Of a DNA stretch of 40,911 bases, positions 27,565-35,782 are shown one piece after another; positions within the stretch are counted from its first letter, which is position 1, and each line of letters begins with the position of its first letter. The notes under the pieces are model-generated. The model did not search any database and was not told the DNA's origin. It saw only the letters and a program-made list of their open reading frames with translations. A program made the translations under genes and the position numbers. The stretch covers positions 1 through 40,911 of the forward strand of contig CANQTE010000006.1 of NCBI GenBank assembly GCA_947626695.1, given 5' to 3'. The DNA comes from an uncultured Bacilli bacterium. GTDB taxonomy: Bacteria > Bacillota_I > Bacilli_A > RF39 > UBA660.

Positions 27565-28566
27565 TTACAATTCTTGTAAAAATTTCAATAAATCTTCTTT
27601 TTGACTTTCAGAATATTTTTCAGTTGCATTTAGTTGTTTACTATGTTCTAAAATTTGTCTTTCTTTAATAATTGGATTTGTTTTAGCATAGATTTCTGTT
27701 GTTACTATAGATGTATGTCCAAGTATATCTCGAATATATATTAAATTAACTCCAGATTCAAGCAAATGCATAGCTCTGGAATGTCTCATACTATGATTTG
27801 AATATTCACTTTTAAATTTATCCTTATGTAAGTTTTTAGCAATTTCAACATATTTCTTTAAAATATATTCTATACCTTTAGTAGTTAATTGAGTATCTGT
27901 TTTATTTTTAAAAACATAATCATCTTGATTTATTATATTAAAAGTATTTAAATATTTTAATATGACATTTTTTAAATTGTCTGTTAAAGGAACATTTCTT
28001 TGTTTATTACCTTTACCAATTAATGTTACATAAGCATGTTCATTTAAATTTAATTGTTTTAAAGTTAAATCTGCAAGTTCTTGAGCTCTACATGCGGTTT
28101 CATACATAAAAAGCAACAAAACATAATCTCTGAAACCATTTTTTTGTTGAGTTTCAGGTAAATTAATTAAAATTTCTATTTCATTTGTTGAAAAATATGA
28201 TAATATTTTATTATGAGTTTTTTTGTTAGGAATTAATTGAATATTGGAACAAATTTCAAAACAAGATAACTCTCTATTTTTTAGATATTTATAAAAAGAA
28301 CGAATCGCAGCTAATCTTTGATTTCTAGTTGAAATACTGTTCTTTTTTTCTGTCTCTAAATACATCAAATAATCTTCTATTATTAAATTGTTTATCGCAT
28401 CTAAAGATAAATTATTTAAATTTAATTTTTTAATTATATTAAGATATTCTAATAAGGAAACAAATGTATCTCGATAAGAATTAATTGTATTTTTTGAAAC
28501 TCCTTTTACTAAAGGAAGATATTCAGAAAAGTATTTTGAAATATAGTAATTCAGATTCTTATTCAT
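27565..28566 (-). CDS. ritC: Tyrosine recombinase RitC
   Basis: Third recombinase of the RIT element. The N-terminal SAM-like core-binding domain (about 1-100) is followed by a catalytic domain with Arg in ETACRAQELADL, a Lys strand (LIGKGNKQRNVPL), NHSMRHSRAMHLLE (His-x-x-Arg), LGHTSIVTTEIYA (His and nucleophilic Tyr). All catalytic residues are present. The start is placed at ATG 28566, which overlaps the RitB stop by 8 bp; an in-frame ATG at 28641 would lie deep in ritB. About 333 aa, ending 4 bp inside the left terminal repeat. Confidence 0.93.
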   Translation of the reverse strand: MNKNLNYYISKYFSEYLPLVKGVSKNTINSYRDTFVSLLEYLNIIKKLNLNNLSLDAINNLIIEDYLMYLETEKKNSISTRNQRLAAIRSFYKYLKNRELSCFEICSNIQLIPNKKTHNKILSYFSTNEIEILINLPETQQKNGFRDYVLLLFMYETACRAQELADLTLKQLNLNEHAYVTLIGKGNKQRNVPLTDNLKNVILKYLNTFNIINQDDYVFKNKTDTQLTTKGIEYILKKYVEIAKNLHKDKFKSEYSNHSMRHSRAMHLLESGVNLIYIRDILGHTSIVTTEIYAKTNPIIKERQILEHSKQLNATEKYSESQKEDLLKFLQEL

Positions 28567-29542
28567 GATAAAAGTCCTCTTTCTTATTGTATAAATTTTC
28601 AAGATAGTCAGAAGTATGCTTGGATATATTTTCTGCTTCACTTTGAATAAGTCGCAAATAATATTCTGTTTCTACTATATTTTTATGTCCCAAATAAACT
28701 GAAAGAATTGGTAAAGAAGTATATAAATCAAAACCTTTAATTTGCATTTGTTTTAAAGCATTTACAGCAAAGGTATGACGAAGATCGTGTATTCTCTGCC
28801 TATTACCATCATATCTGACTGGTATTTTTGCTTTCTTTAATAATTTATGAAACTTTTCATATAATTTACCTTTATAGTATTGAACATTACTATTAGTAAT
28901 AAGCAAATATTTATTGTCAGATTTTCTAATATTTAAGTAATTAAGCAAGATATTGTTTAGTGAATCATTTAAAGGAATAAGTCTAGTAACATTATTTTTA
29001 CTTTCAACAATAGTTATTGTTTTGTCTGAAATATTGTAATCTTTTAATTCAATATTTAATGCTTCACTCAATCTAAGACCGCAACAATAATACAAACAAA
29101 TTAAAATATAAAATGAATTAGTATCTAAATCATTATTAATATTTAATTCTTGTTTTATTACGCTAAATATTCTTTTAATTTCATTGTCTGTAAAAATATA
29201 CGGAATAAATTCACTATGAAATTTTAATTTATTAGCTTCTGGTTGAATTATATTTTCATAACCATTCATTCTTAAAAATTTACAAAATTGAGAGATGGCA
29301 GTAAAATAATGTCCTTTAGTTACTTCTTTATTGTTAGAATTACAATTACTTAACCATTTATCAACCGTTTCTTGAGTTATAACTTTATTATTTAACGATA
29401 AAAAGAATTCATCTAATTGAAAAAGCTTATTACTTATTGGGTCAGAATATTTATAGCCATTACTTCTTTTATATATGATGAAATCCATTAATTCTTTTTT
29501 AAATATGCTTTTAAATTCGTAAGTTTTATTTTTAGTTGTCAT
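28559..29542 (-). CDS. ritB: Tyrosine recombinase RitB
   Basis: Middle recombinase of the trio, 327 aa. Catalytic signatures: CCGLRLSEALNIEL (Arg I), a beta-hairpin Lys region (TIVESKNNVTRLIPL), IHDLRHTFAVNAL (His-x-x-Arg), and LGHKNIVETEYYLRL with the His and candidate Tyr. The start ATG 29542 overlaps the RitA stop by 11 bp and the end overlaps RitC by 8 bp, so the three proteins are translationally coupled and probably made in equal amounts, as expected for a heteromeric recombination complex. Confidence 0.93.
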   Translation of the reverse strand: MTTKNKTYEFKSIFKKELMDFIIYKRSNGYKYSDPISNKLFQLDEFFLSLNNKVITQETVDKWLSNCNSNNKEVTKGHYFTAISQFCKFLRMNGYENIIQPEANKLKFHSEFIPYIFTDNEIKRIFSVIKQELNINNDLDTNSFYILICLYYCCGLRLSEALNIELKDYNISDKTITIVESKNNVTRLIPLNDSLNNILLNYLNIRKSDNKYLLITNSNVQYYKGKLYEKFHKLLKKAKIPVRYDGNRQRIHDLRHTFAVNALKQMQIKGFDLYTSLPILSVYLGHKNIVETEYYLRLIQSEAENISKHTSDYLENLYNKKEDFYHE

Positions 29543-30758
29543 TTGGAACCTCCAATGTTAGCTCTTTTAAATGTGTAGTATTTTTTGTTATATAAATATT
29601 TGTAGTTTTAGTACTTGAATGACCTAGAACATTACTTATAGCACTTACTGGAACATTATTATTAATCATGTTAGTAGCTAAACTATGTCTAAACGCATGA
29701 GGACCATGATGCTTATTTTCAAAATTTATACCAGCGATTATCATTGCTCTTGTAATCATTCGATGAATTGATGAAGTATTATTGAACTTTGTATATGGTG
29801 CATACATAGTTGAAAGTATATATTCTTCATCGGCACTATGATTTCTTCCATTTTTCAAATAATCTAAAAGAGGAAATTTAACTTCATCAATTAAAGGTAA
29901 TACTAGTTCCTTGCCTGTTTTTCTTTGGATAATTTTTATACAATTATTTTCAAAATCAATATTCTCAAATTTCAAATTTATAATATCTCCAACTCTTAAT
30001 CCATAATAAGCCAACATAGAAATAACTAGATAAGCACATTTACCATAACTATTGGAATTGTCAATAACATCTAATATTCTTTTTATTTCTTGTTCACTAT
30101 AAGTTGATAAAAGCTTATCTCTAGTATCTTTTCTTATTATTGGAAATGCTTGTCTCCCATTAAAATTTACAATATTTTTTTGATATAACCAATTTAACAC
30201 TTCTCTTAAAACAGATTTTATAAGTCTTACAGTTTCTTTTGCATATTTTTTAGAAATTAAATCAATATAGTTTGAAATATTGATAATTTGTATATCTTTG
30301 AAATTAGTTATATTATTTTCACATAAATAATTCATTAAATTAGCAATAATCCATAATTTTCTTTTTTTAGAGTTAATTGAATTATCTAAACCATTTATAT
30401 ATTCTTTTTGGATTAAATAATAAACCCTAGAATATTCAGACGGAATATTTAATGATACAGATTTTTGATGAGTTTTAAAATAATTGCCAGTTTCGTAATA
30501 TTCCATTAATATTAACATAGGCCTTCTTAAAACAATTTGATAATCATATTTTAAATCATAAATATCAAAATCGTATTGTTCATTATAAAATGTTTTTATC
30601 ACCTCCATATCTACAAAATCAATACTATTTTTTAAACAGTATTTTTTAAAATGATTAGTAATCCATTCTGCTGTACCAATCACAGTTTTACTCATACCAT
30701 CATCATTAAGTTTTTTAATAAATTTAGGTATGAAATCAATATATTCTTGTGTATTCAC
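29532..30758 (-). CDS. ritA: Tyrosine recombinase RitA
   Basis: First gene of the recombinase operon, 408 aa, the longest of the three because of an extended N-terminal DNA-binding region. Catalytic signatures: YYGLRVGDIINLKF (Arg I), IQRKTGKELVLPL (Lys), GPHAFRHSLATNMI (His-x-x-Arg), LGHSSTKTTNIYI (His, Tyr nucleophile). Translation starts at GTG 30758 with AAGGAG nine bases upstream. An extended -10 promoter lies between the start and the right terminal repeat. Confidence 0.93.
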   Translation of the reverse strand: MNTQEYIDFIPKFIKKLNDDGMSKTVIGTAEWITNHFKKYCLKNSIDFVDMEVIKTFYNEQYDFDIYDLKYDYQIVLRRPMLILMEYYETGNYFKTHQKSVSLNIPSEYSRVYYLIQKEYINGLDNSINSKKRKLWIIANLMNYLCENNITNFKDIQIINISNYIDLISKKYAKETVRLIKSVLREVLNWLYQKNIVNFNGRQAFPIIRKDTRDKLLSTYSEQEIKRILDVIDNSNSYGKCAYLVISMLAYYGLRVGDIINLKFENIDFENNCIKIIQRKTGKELVLPLIDEVKFPLLDYLKNGRNHSADEEYILSTMYAPYTKFNNTSSIHRMITRAMIIAGINFENKHHGPHAFRHSLATNMINNNVPVSAISNVLGHSSTKTTNIYITKNTTHLKELTLEVPNDN

Positions 30759-30796
30759 TTATATCATCTCCTTCTTGTGTGAAACACAAAGAATAT

Positions 30797-30805
30797 ATTA
30801 TAGCA
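30797..30805 (-). promoter_or_regulatory. Promoter of the ritABC operon
   Basis: Minus-strand TGCTATAAT, an extended -10 element, 39 bp before the ritA start. The -35 region falls inside the right terminal repeat over a half-site, so binding of the recombinases there could repress their own transcription (inference). Confidence 0.55.
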
Positions 30806-30811
30806 AAACAT

Positions 30812-30897
30812 TATTATGAGAAGTAAAATAAAGAAAAAAGCCCATAAAAAAAGACTTTTTTAGTCCAACTTCTCATAATTTTTTTCTTCTCATAACA
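30812..30897. repeat. Right 86-bp terminal inverted repeat of the RIT element
   Basis: Exact reverse complement of 27475-27560. It ends one base before the point where the host reading frame resumes. Confidence 0.95.
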
Positions 30898-30898
30898 T

Positions 30899-31405
30899 AG
30901 AAGTTATTATTTTGATAGTAGCATATTAATTAATTTCTATGATGATAGATTTGAAATAATTTCAATGGGTGGATTAATAAATGGCATAACTATTAAAGAA
31001 ATTTTTAAAGGCATTTCTTCATCTAGAAATCCAAATTTAGCAAATATATTTTATAGATTAGGTTATGTTGAAGCTTTTGGTACTGGTATAGGTAGAATAA
31101 TGGATAGCTATGAATTACATGATAAAAAGCCAATTTTTGATGTTACAGAAAATACATTTTATATATGTCTGCCTAACATTAATTATGATGAAAGCAAAAA
31201 AATAAATACTGTATCCTCATTTTCATCTCAAGAAGATATAATTATTAATTATTTAAATACTTATTCTAAAATTAATAGAAACGAAACAGAAAAATTATTA
31301 AATGTTTCTAAAACTCGAGCTTACGAAATTTTAAATTCTATGTTAGAAAGAAAATTAATAAAAAAAGAAAGCTACGGGAAAAATACATATTACACTATTA
31401 AATAA
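30899..31405 (+). pseudogene. AlbA_2-type regulator, 3' part, separated by the RIT element
   Basis: The frame from 30899 reads RSYYFDSSILINFYDDRFEI, then MGGLINGITIKEIF, RNPNLANIFYRLGY and EAFGTGIGRIMDSY. These are the conserved C-terminal half of the HATPase_c_4-type region of AlbA_2 regulators. A winged helix follows (about the last 65 codons: SQEDIIINYLNTYSK...LLNVSKTRAYEILNSMLERK). It has no ribosome binding site of its own at ATG 30965, and a stop codon lies immediately upstream within the element, so it is probably not translated. Joined to the 5' part it would give a full-length protein of about 434 aa. Confidence 0.88.
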
Positions 31406-31425
31406 AAAATTTATATAATAAATAT

Positions 31426-32328
31426 TTATTTTCTTAAAACTAAAACAGCATCTTTTCCCCTTTTATAATTATCTATTAAAATAAGTTCTTCTCTAAGTAA
31501 TTCTCGGTAGCTTATATCAACACCATTAATTGGAAACTCTAAATATTCACCATTTCTATTGATAAAATTATATATATAACTAGCAAATATTAAACCGTTT
31601 TCATTTAAACTTTCTCGTAAATTTTTAAAATTGTTATATAAGTCTTTTAAACTATTATTATTAAGGGTATATTCTAAAATATTAGAACAAAGAATTAAAT
31701 CATAATTATTACTGGTTATATCAAATATATTACCATTTCTAAAACTTAATATTGTTTCGTCTAATTTCTTTTTTAAAGTTAAAAATTTATTCTCATCTTT
31801 TAGGTATTCATTATAAAATAATAATTCGTCTAAATTATAATAATAATCTTTTGTTAATATTTGTAACAATCTAATATCTTTTTTATATATACTTTGCAAC
31901 TTAAAATAATATTCTAATATTACTTTAAAAAACTCTTGATATTTTAAATTCATATTTTTAAGAATACTATTCCAAATATTTTTTTCTTTATCTAAATTAT
32001 AATCATGAGATTTGAAAAAATAATATAATAAGTCTTGATATTCTTTTAAATTACTAGATTTTATCATTGCAAGTCTAACACTTAAATAATACTCACTTAA
32101 TAAATTAATATCTATTAAATCTACTTGTTTTACATCTAATAAGAGTAACAAATTAAATAAATGGTCACCACTAGATAAAACACTTAAAACTTTTTTAACT
32201 TCTTTAGTATCTATTTCTTTTAAATAACTAGCAATATTTTCATTAGTAAATGCATAAACTCTTAAATCATTATTAAAATTACTATTTACTATTGCATTAT
32301 ATATTAATAGAGTAATTTCTTTAATCAT
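31426..32328 (-). CDS. DUF3419/BtaA-like SAM-dependent transferase (paralog 2)
   Basis: 300-aa relative of the protein at 24309-25274. The motif I region VLSSGDHLFNLLLLLDVKQV is followed by DLIDINLLSEYYLSVRLAMI, and a late YDLILCSNILEYT motif. Both copies share the SGD-plus-DIN arrangement and the EYY after it. The ATG has GGTGG upstream. It is preceded by the 107-aa protein gene and follows the split AlbA_2 gene tail to tail. Substrate unknown; assignment rests on the SAM-binding pattern. Confidence 0.7.
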   Translation of the reverse strand: MIKEITLLIYNAIVNSNFNNDLRVYAFTNENIASYLKEIDTKEVKKVLSVLSSGDHLFNLLLLLDVKQVDLIDINLLSEYYLSVRLAMIKSSNLKEYQDLLYYFFKSHDYNLDKEKNIWNSILKNMNLKYQEFFKVILEYYFKLQSIYKKDIRLLQILTKDYYYNLDELLFYNEYLKDENKFLTLKKKLDETILSFRNGNIFDITSNNYDLILCSNILEYTLNNNSLKDLYNNFKNLRESLNENGLIFASYIYNFINRNGEYLEFPINGVDISYRELLREELILIDNYKRGKDAVLVLRK

Positions 32329-32352
32329 AAAACCACCAAATAAAAATATAGC

Positions 32353-32676
32353 TTATTTTCTAACTAAACTATACTCATTTTTCTTTTCTAAATTCTCAAT
32401 TATGCTTAAAACAACATCAGGGTATAAACTTATATCTTGAAAATTATTTATCTTTTTACCAATTTTTATACCTATATCATTTATAATATGAACTAAATCA
32501 ATAGTAAATCTAGATGATATTAAATGTCTTTTACCATTATCTTTAATTTCTTTAAGTTGTTCTCTTGCTATAATACGGGCATTTGTCTCTAAATCATTCA
32601 TTTCTCCTAGATTAGCTAAACCTTTAATAACATATATTAAATCAGCATAATAAAACTCATCTATTTCTTGGTTCAT
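32353..32676 (-). CDS. Hypothetical protein, 107 aa
   Basis: Predicted all-helical small soluble protein, no family recognised. The start is ATG 32676, with GAGGTGGG five bases upstream; the longer frame to 32742 would include the promoter. The consensus promoter TTGACA-17-TAAAAT lies directly upstream. The gene is followed 24 bp later by the DUF3419-like paralog, so the two are cotranscribed. Confidence 0.7.
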   Translation of the reverse strand: MNQEIDEFYYADLIYVIKGLANLGEMNDLETNARIIAREQLKEIKDNGKRHLISSRFTIDLVHIINDIGIKIGKKINNFQDISLYPDVVLSIIENLEKKNEYSLVRK

Positions 32677-32704
32677 AAAACCCACCTCACTCTCTAGAAA
32701 ATTA

Positions 32705-32733
32705 ATTTTATAACAAAATAGATAATATGTCAA
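32705..32733 (-). promoter_or_regulatory. Promoter of the 107-aa protein / DUF3419 paralog operon
   Basis: Minus-strand TTGACA (32728-32733), 17-nt spacer, TAAAAT (32705-32710). Confidence 0.75.
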
Positions 32734-32789
32734 ATAATTCATTATATTATATGTAAAAAATTACTATATTTTATTTACTATTATCACTA

Positions 32790-34445
32790 TTAATAACTAT
32801 TTTTAAATATCTCTAATCTTTTAAGCATTCTATCACTACCTAATATTTGCATAATATCATATAAATTAGGTGTCATATCAAGAGTTGTTAATACTACCCT
32901 TATAACCGTTGTAAAATCGGCGATATTGCCTTTATAACTATCGGGATTTTCCTTATATTCTTTCATATCAGCATAATTTAATTTTTTAGCATATTCTTTT
33001 ATTTTGTTAAACCATTCATCTTGACTATCATTAAAATCATAAATACTATCTAAATAATTATTCATAATATTAAGTATTTCTTTTTTATCATTTATTTTTC
33101 CAAAATGATAATCTAACTTTTTATTAAATTCTTCATCATACATATACCATGATTTATTAAATATACTACTATAATTTTCATAATCTTTTCTTGGCTTTTT
33201 AACTTCTCTTTCAATATTTAAAAATTTTATTGTATTAGACTTTTCTTTACTAATTATCTCATATATATGTTTATCATTTTTTAAAGCCCAATTTAAATAT
33301 TCTTGATATAAATCAGGGGCAGACATTTTAGATATATAATTTTTACTTATATTATCTAGTTTATCTAAATCAAATAAAGCACCAGAAACACTCATTTTTT
33401 TAGGACTAAAGGGAAATTCATAAAAAGGTTTATCAGGATTATTAGTCCTCCATTCTTCATAATTAGAATTAGCAATAGTTAAAACTGCATCTATTACTGC
33501 GATAGTTGGGTACCCTTTTTCTTCATAATAAAACATTAAAGCTTCAGGGTCTTTTCTTTTAGATATTTTTCTTATTACATCTCCATCTTTTTTTAATATT
33601 AAAGAAGTATGAATATATTTAGGCATTTTAAAACCAAAAGTCTTAAATAATTCATAATGAAGAGGTACACTACTTAACCATTCATTTCCACGAACAACAT
33701 GCGTAGTATGCATTAAATGGTCATCAACTAAATGGGCAAAATGATATGTTGGCAGTAAATCTCCACTTTTCATAATTGGGATATCTAAATCATTTTCAGG
33801 AAATTCTATTTTTCCTTGGGTTAAATCTTCAAAAACAAACTTTTTATTAAAATCTCCCTCTGATTTAAAACGAATAACAAATTTCTCGCCTTTTTTTATT
33901 CTTTCGGCAGCCTCATCTAATGTTAAATTCCTTGATTTAGCATACTTCCCATATATACCAATTCTTTTTTTACTCTTAGTTTGATATTCTCTAATTTCCT
34001 CTAGTTCTTCTTTTGTTAAAAAACAAGGATAAGCTCTACCTATTTCAATTAAATGTTTTACAAAAGCATGATATATTTCTATTCTCTCACTTTGAATATA
34101 TGGCCCATAGTTACCTACTATTTTTCCCTTATATTCATATTCATCAGGCATAATATTATAAAAATCTAAAATATGATAAATAAAATCAACTGCTCCTTCT
34201 ACTGTTCTTGCTTGGTCAGTATCTTCATTTCTTAAGAAAAAAACACCTTTACTAGATTTTGCTAAACAATAATTTATCACAGCACTCATAAAATTTCCAA
34301 TATGCATAAAACCTGTAGGACTAGGAGCAAATCTTACAACTTTAGCTCCAACATCTATATTTCTTTCGGGATACATTTTCTCATAATCTTCTATAGTTTT
34401 AGTAATATTTGGGAATATTAAATTTGCTAGTTCTTTATTAGTCAT
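32790..34445 (-). CDS. gltX: Glutamyl-tRNA synthetase (class I), with N-terminal extension
   Basis: Charges tRNA-Glu with glutamate. Class I signatures: RFAPSPTGFMHIGN (the HIGH motif, residues about 38-51), FLRNEDTDQARTVEGAV, HVVRGNEWLSS, and KISKR (about residue 292, the KMSKS loop). Bacterial GluRS normally begins with RFAPSPTG within a few residues of the N-terminus. Here about 37 residues precede it, and the total of 551 aa is longer than the usual 470-490. The C-terminal anticodon-binding part is also divergent. Whether it is discriminating or also charges tRNA-Gln cannot be read. sigK lies upstream on the same strand; a tRNA-Glu gene is 6 kb away. Confidence 0.93.
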   Translation of the reverse strand: MTNKELANLIFPNITKTIEDYEKMYPERNIDVGAKVVRFAPSPTGFMHIGNFMSAVINYCLAKSSKGVFFLRNEDTDQARTVEGAVDFIYHILDFYNIMPDEYEYKGKIVGNYGPYIQSERIEIYHAFVKHLIEIGRAYPCFLTKEELEEIREYQTKSKKRIGIYGKYAKSRNLTLDEAAERIKKGEKFVIRFKSEGDFNKKFVFEDLTQGKIEFPENDLDIPIMKSGDLLPTYHFAHLVDDHLMHTTHVVRGNEWLSSVPLHYELFKTFGFKMPKYIHTSLILKKDGDVIRKISKRKDPEALMFYYEEKGYPTIAVIDAVLTIANSNYEEWRTNNPDKPFYEFPFSPKKMSVSGALFDLDKLDNISKNYISKMSAPDLYQEYLNWALKNDKHIYEIISKEKSNTIKFLNIEREVKKPRKDYENYSSIFNKSWYMYDEEFNKKLDYHFGKINDKKEILNIMNNYLDSIYDFNDSQDEWFNKIKEYAKKLNYADMKEYKENPDSYKGNIADFTTVIRVVLTTLDMTPNLYDIMQILGSDRMLKRLEIFKNSY

Positions 34446-34501
34446 TAAAAATCACTCTTTCTTTGCATATATATTTTACTTTAAAATTAATTAAATGTAA
34501 A

Positions 34502-35197
34502 TTATAAATCTTTATTATGTTTTAAAAACTCCCTTAATATCTTAGTTAAAGCTCTTTTTTCAATTCTTGAAACATAACTTCTAGAAATATGAAGTTTTTT
34601 TGCTATCTCTTTTTGAGTTTGTTCTTTTTGATTAAAAAGTCCATATCTTGCAATAACAATTTCTTTTTCTCTACTTGTTAAAACTTTAAAATATTCTTTT
34701 AAAAGGGCGGTATTTTCTTTTAAATGAATTTCCTCTAACATATCAATACTATCGTCTTTAACTACTTCCATTAAGCTTATTTTTTCTCCATCTTTATCAA
34801 ATCCTATAATATCATTTAAACTAATTGTCGCTCCACTTTTCTTATTACTTCTAAAATACATTAAAATCTCATTTTCAATACATCTTGCAACATAAGTAGT
34901 TATTTTAGTAGCTTTACTTTTTTTATAAGTATCTACTCCTTTAATTAAACCAATAGTCCCTATACTAATTAAATCATCAGTATCATAATTATATTTATCA
35001 AACTTTTTTACTATATGAGCTACTAATCTTAAATTATGTAATATTAACTTATCTCGCGCATCTTTATCTTTATTTAACATCAAATCAATCATTTTCTCTT
35101 CTTCCTCTTCACTTAAGGGCTCCGGAAATACTTGATTAGAATAACTACCTGTAAATAAAAACATATCTTTAATAATATTAATTATATTAAATAACAT
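34502..35197 (-). CDS. sigK: RNA polymerase sporulation-specific sigma factor, pro-sigma-K
   Basis: Directs late mother-cell transcription, including coat genes. The sequence follows Bacillus SigK closely: region 2 with LILHNLRLVAHIVKKFDKY, DLISIGTIGLIKGVDTY, ITTYVARCIENEILMYFR; region 4 with LTSREKEIVIARYGL and a C-terminal IAKKLHISRSYVSRIEKRAL helix-turn-helix. The first 18 residues form a hydrophobic pro-sequence ending GS before YSNQVFPEPLS, equivalent to the known pro-sigma-K cleavage context, so SpoIVFB-type processing is expected. The gene is continuous, with no skin-type insertion. ATG with AGGAAG upstream. Confidence 0.95.
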   Translation of the reverse strand: MLFNIINIIKDMFLFTGSYSNQVFPEPLSEEEEEKMIDLMLNKDKDARDKLILHNLRLVAHIVKKFDKYNYDTDDLISIGTIGLIKGVDTYKKSKATKITTYVARCIENEILMYFRSNKKSGATISLNDIIGFDKDGEKISLMEVVKDDSIDMLEEIHLKENTALLKEYFKVLTSREKEIVIARYGLFNQKEQTQKEIAKKLHISRSYVSRIEKRALTKILREFLKHNKDL

Positions 35198-35234
35198 AAA
35201 AACACTTCCTAATTAATTATATTAGAAAGTTAAT

Positions 35235-35465
35235 TTATTTTTCAAAAAACTTATTAATTGAGACATTTAAAACTACACTTATTTTATATAAATCATAGAT
35301 AGATATTTTATATGTATTATTAATATTATCTAAATTTATTAAATAAGATTCTTTTATCTTAGTACGTGAAGACAGAGTCTTAATACTCATATTCTTTTTT
35401 AGGCGATACTTCTTTATATTAAGAGTAATAATTTCATATATTGAGGGATTATATTCATATTCCAC
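35235..35465 (-). CDS. XRE-family HTH protein, 76 aa
   Basis: Small Cro/C1-type regulator. KKNMSIKTLSSRTKIKESYL is the helix-turn-helix, followed by LYKISVVLNVSINKFFEK, the standard end of the fold, with an IYEIITLNIKKYR first helix. It is a degenerate relative of the 81-aa protein just upstream (5 bp apart), so probably a tandem duplication in one operon. Located directly before sigK, it could affect its expression (inference). Confidence 0.8.
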   Translation of the reverse strand: MEYEYNPSIYEIITLNIKKYRLKKNMSIKTLSSRTKIKESYLINLDNINNTYKISIYDLYKISVVLNVSINKFFEK

Positions 35466-35470
35466 AATAA

Positions 35471-35716
35471 TTATTCCTCAAAAAATTTATCCATAGTAAC
35501 ACCTAAAACTACTGAAATTTTATATAAAGTATTAAGACTAATACCTTCTTTACCTAAGGTAGTTTCAAATCTTCTTAAAAAATCATTAGAAACACCTATA
35601 TCGGTCGCTAACTGTTCTTGAGTTAAACCTTCAAGTTTTCTGTACTTCCGTACATTTTTTGCAACTACCTCAATGATGTTCATGTTAAAATTGAAATTCC
35701 GCTTATACGTGGTCAT
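35471..35716 (-). CDS. XRE-family HTH transcriptional regulator, 81 aa
   Basis: Single-domain Cro/C1-type regulator: AKNVRKYRKLEGLTQEQLA (helices 1-2), TDIGVSNDFLRRFE (recognition helix), then ISLNTLYKISVVLGVTMDKFFEE. The ATG has GGAGAG about 11 bases upstream. Two dyads lie in the leader (35756-35767 and 35770-35782) and are candidate operators for itself. It heads the two-gene XRE unit, with sigK downstream. Confidence 0.88.
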   Translation of the reverse strand: MTTYKRNFNFNMNIIEVVAKNVRKYRKLEGLTQEQLATDIGVSNDFLRRFETTLGKEGISLNTLYKISVVLGVTMDKFFEE

Positions 35717-35755
35717 TTTAATATCAACTCTCCAATACTATTTTACTAGTTTAAG

Positions 35756-35782
35756 AGATTTAAATCTATGAAGTGTTACTTC
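35756..35782. promoter_or_regulatory. Candidate XRE operators (two dyads)
   Basis: Perfect 12-bp palindrome AGATTTAAATCT (35756-35767) followed by GAAGT-GTT-ACTTC (35770-35782) in the leader of the XRE gene pair. Such dyads are typical of Cro/C1 operators; binding is inference. Confidence 0.45.

Larger units (their letters stand above)
27448..30898 (-). mobile_element. RIT (Recombinase-In-Trio) element inserted in an AlbA_2-type gene
   Basis: A 3451-bp insertion carrying three overlapping tyrosine recombinase genes in one direction, bounded by perfect 86-bp inverted repeats. This is the defining organisation of RIT elements, a family named for its recombinase trio. The boundaries come from the host gene: joining 27447 to 30899 restores a continuous frame through a conserved protein region. 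ACAT is present at both junctions (27444-27447 and 30895-30898), which may be a short duplication or crossover homology. The left end has 27 bp outside the inverted repeat that the right end lacks. No passenger gene is present. Confidence 0.92.

Noticed and set aside
28567-28641. Longer RitC from ATG 28641
   Set aside because: The extra 25 residues lie within the RitB coding region and do not resemble a recombinase N-terminus; ATG 28566 gives the short overlap expected for the trio.
30965-31405. Independent gene starting at ATG 30965
   Set aside because: The protein homology continues upstream of that ATG to 30899 with no ribosome binding site, so it is the 3' part of the split AlbA_2 gene.
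34502-35197. Skin-type element interrupting sigK
   Set aside because: The sigK frame is continuous from pro-sequence to region 4.
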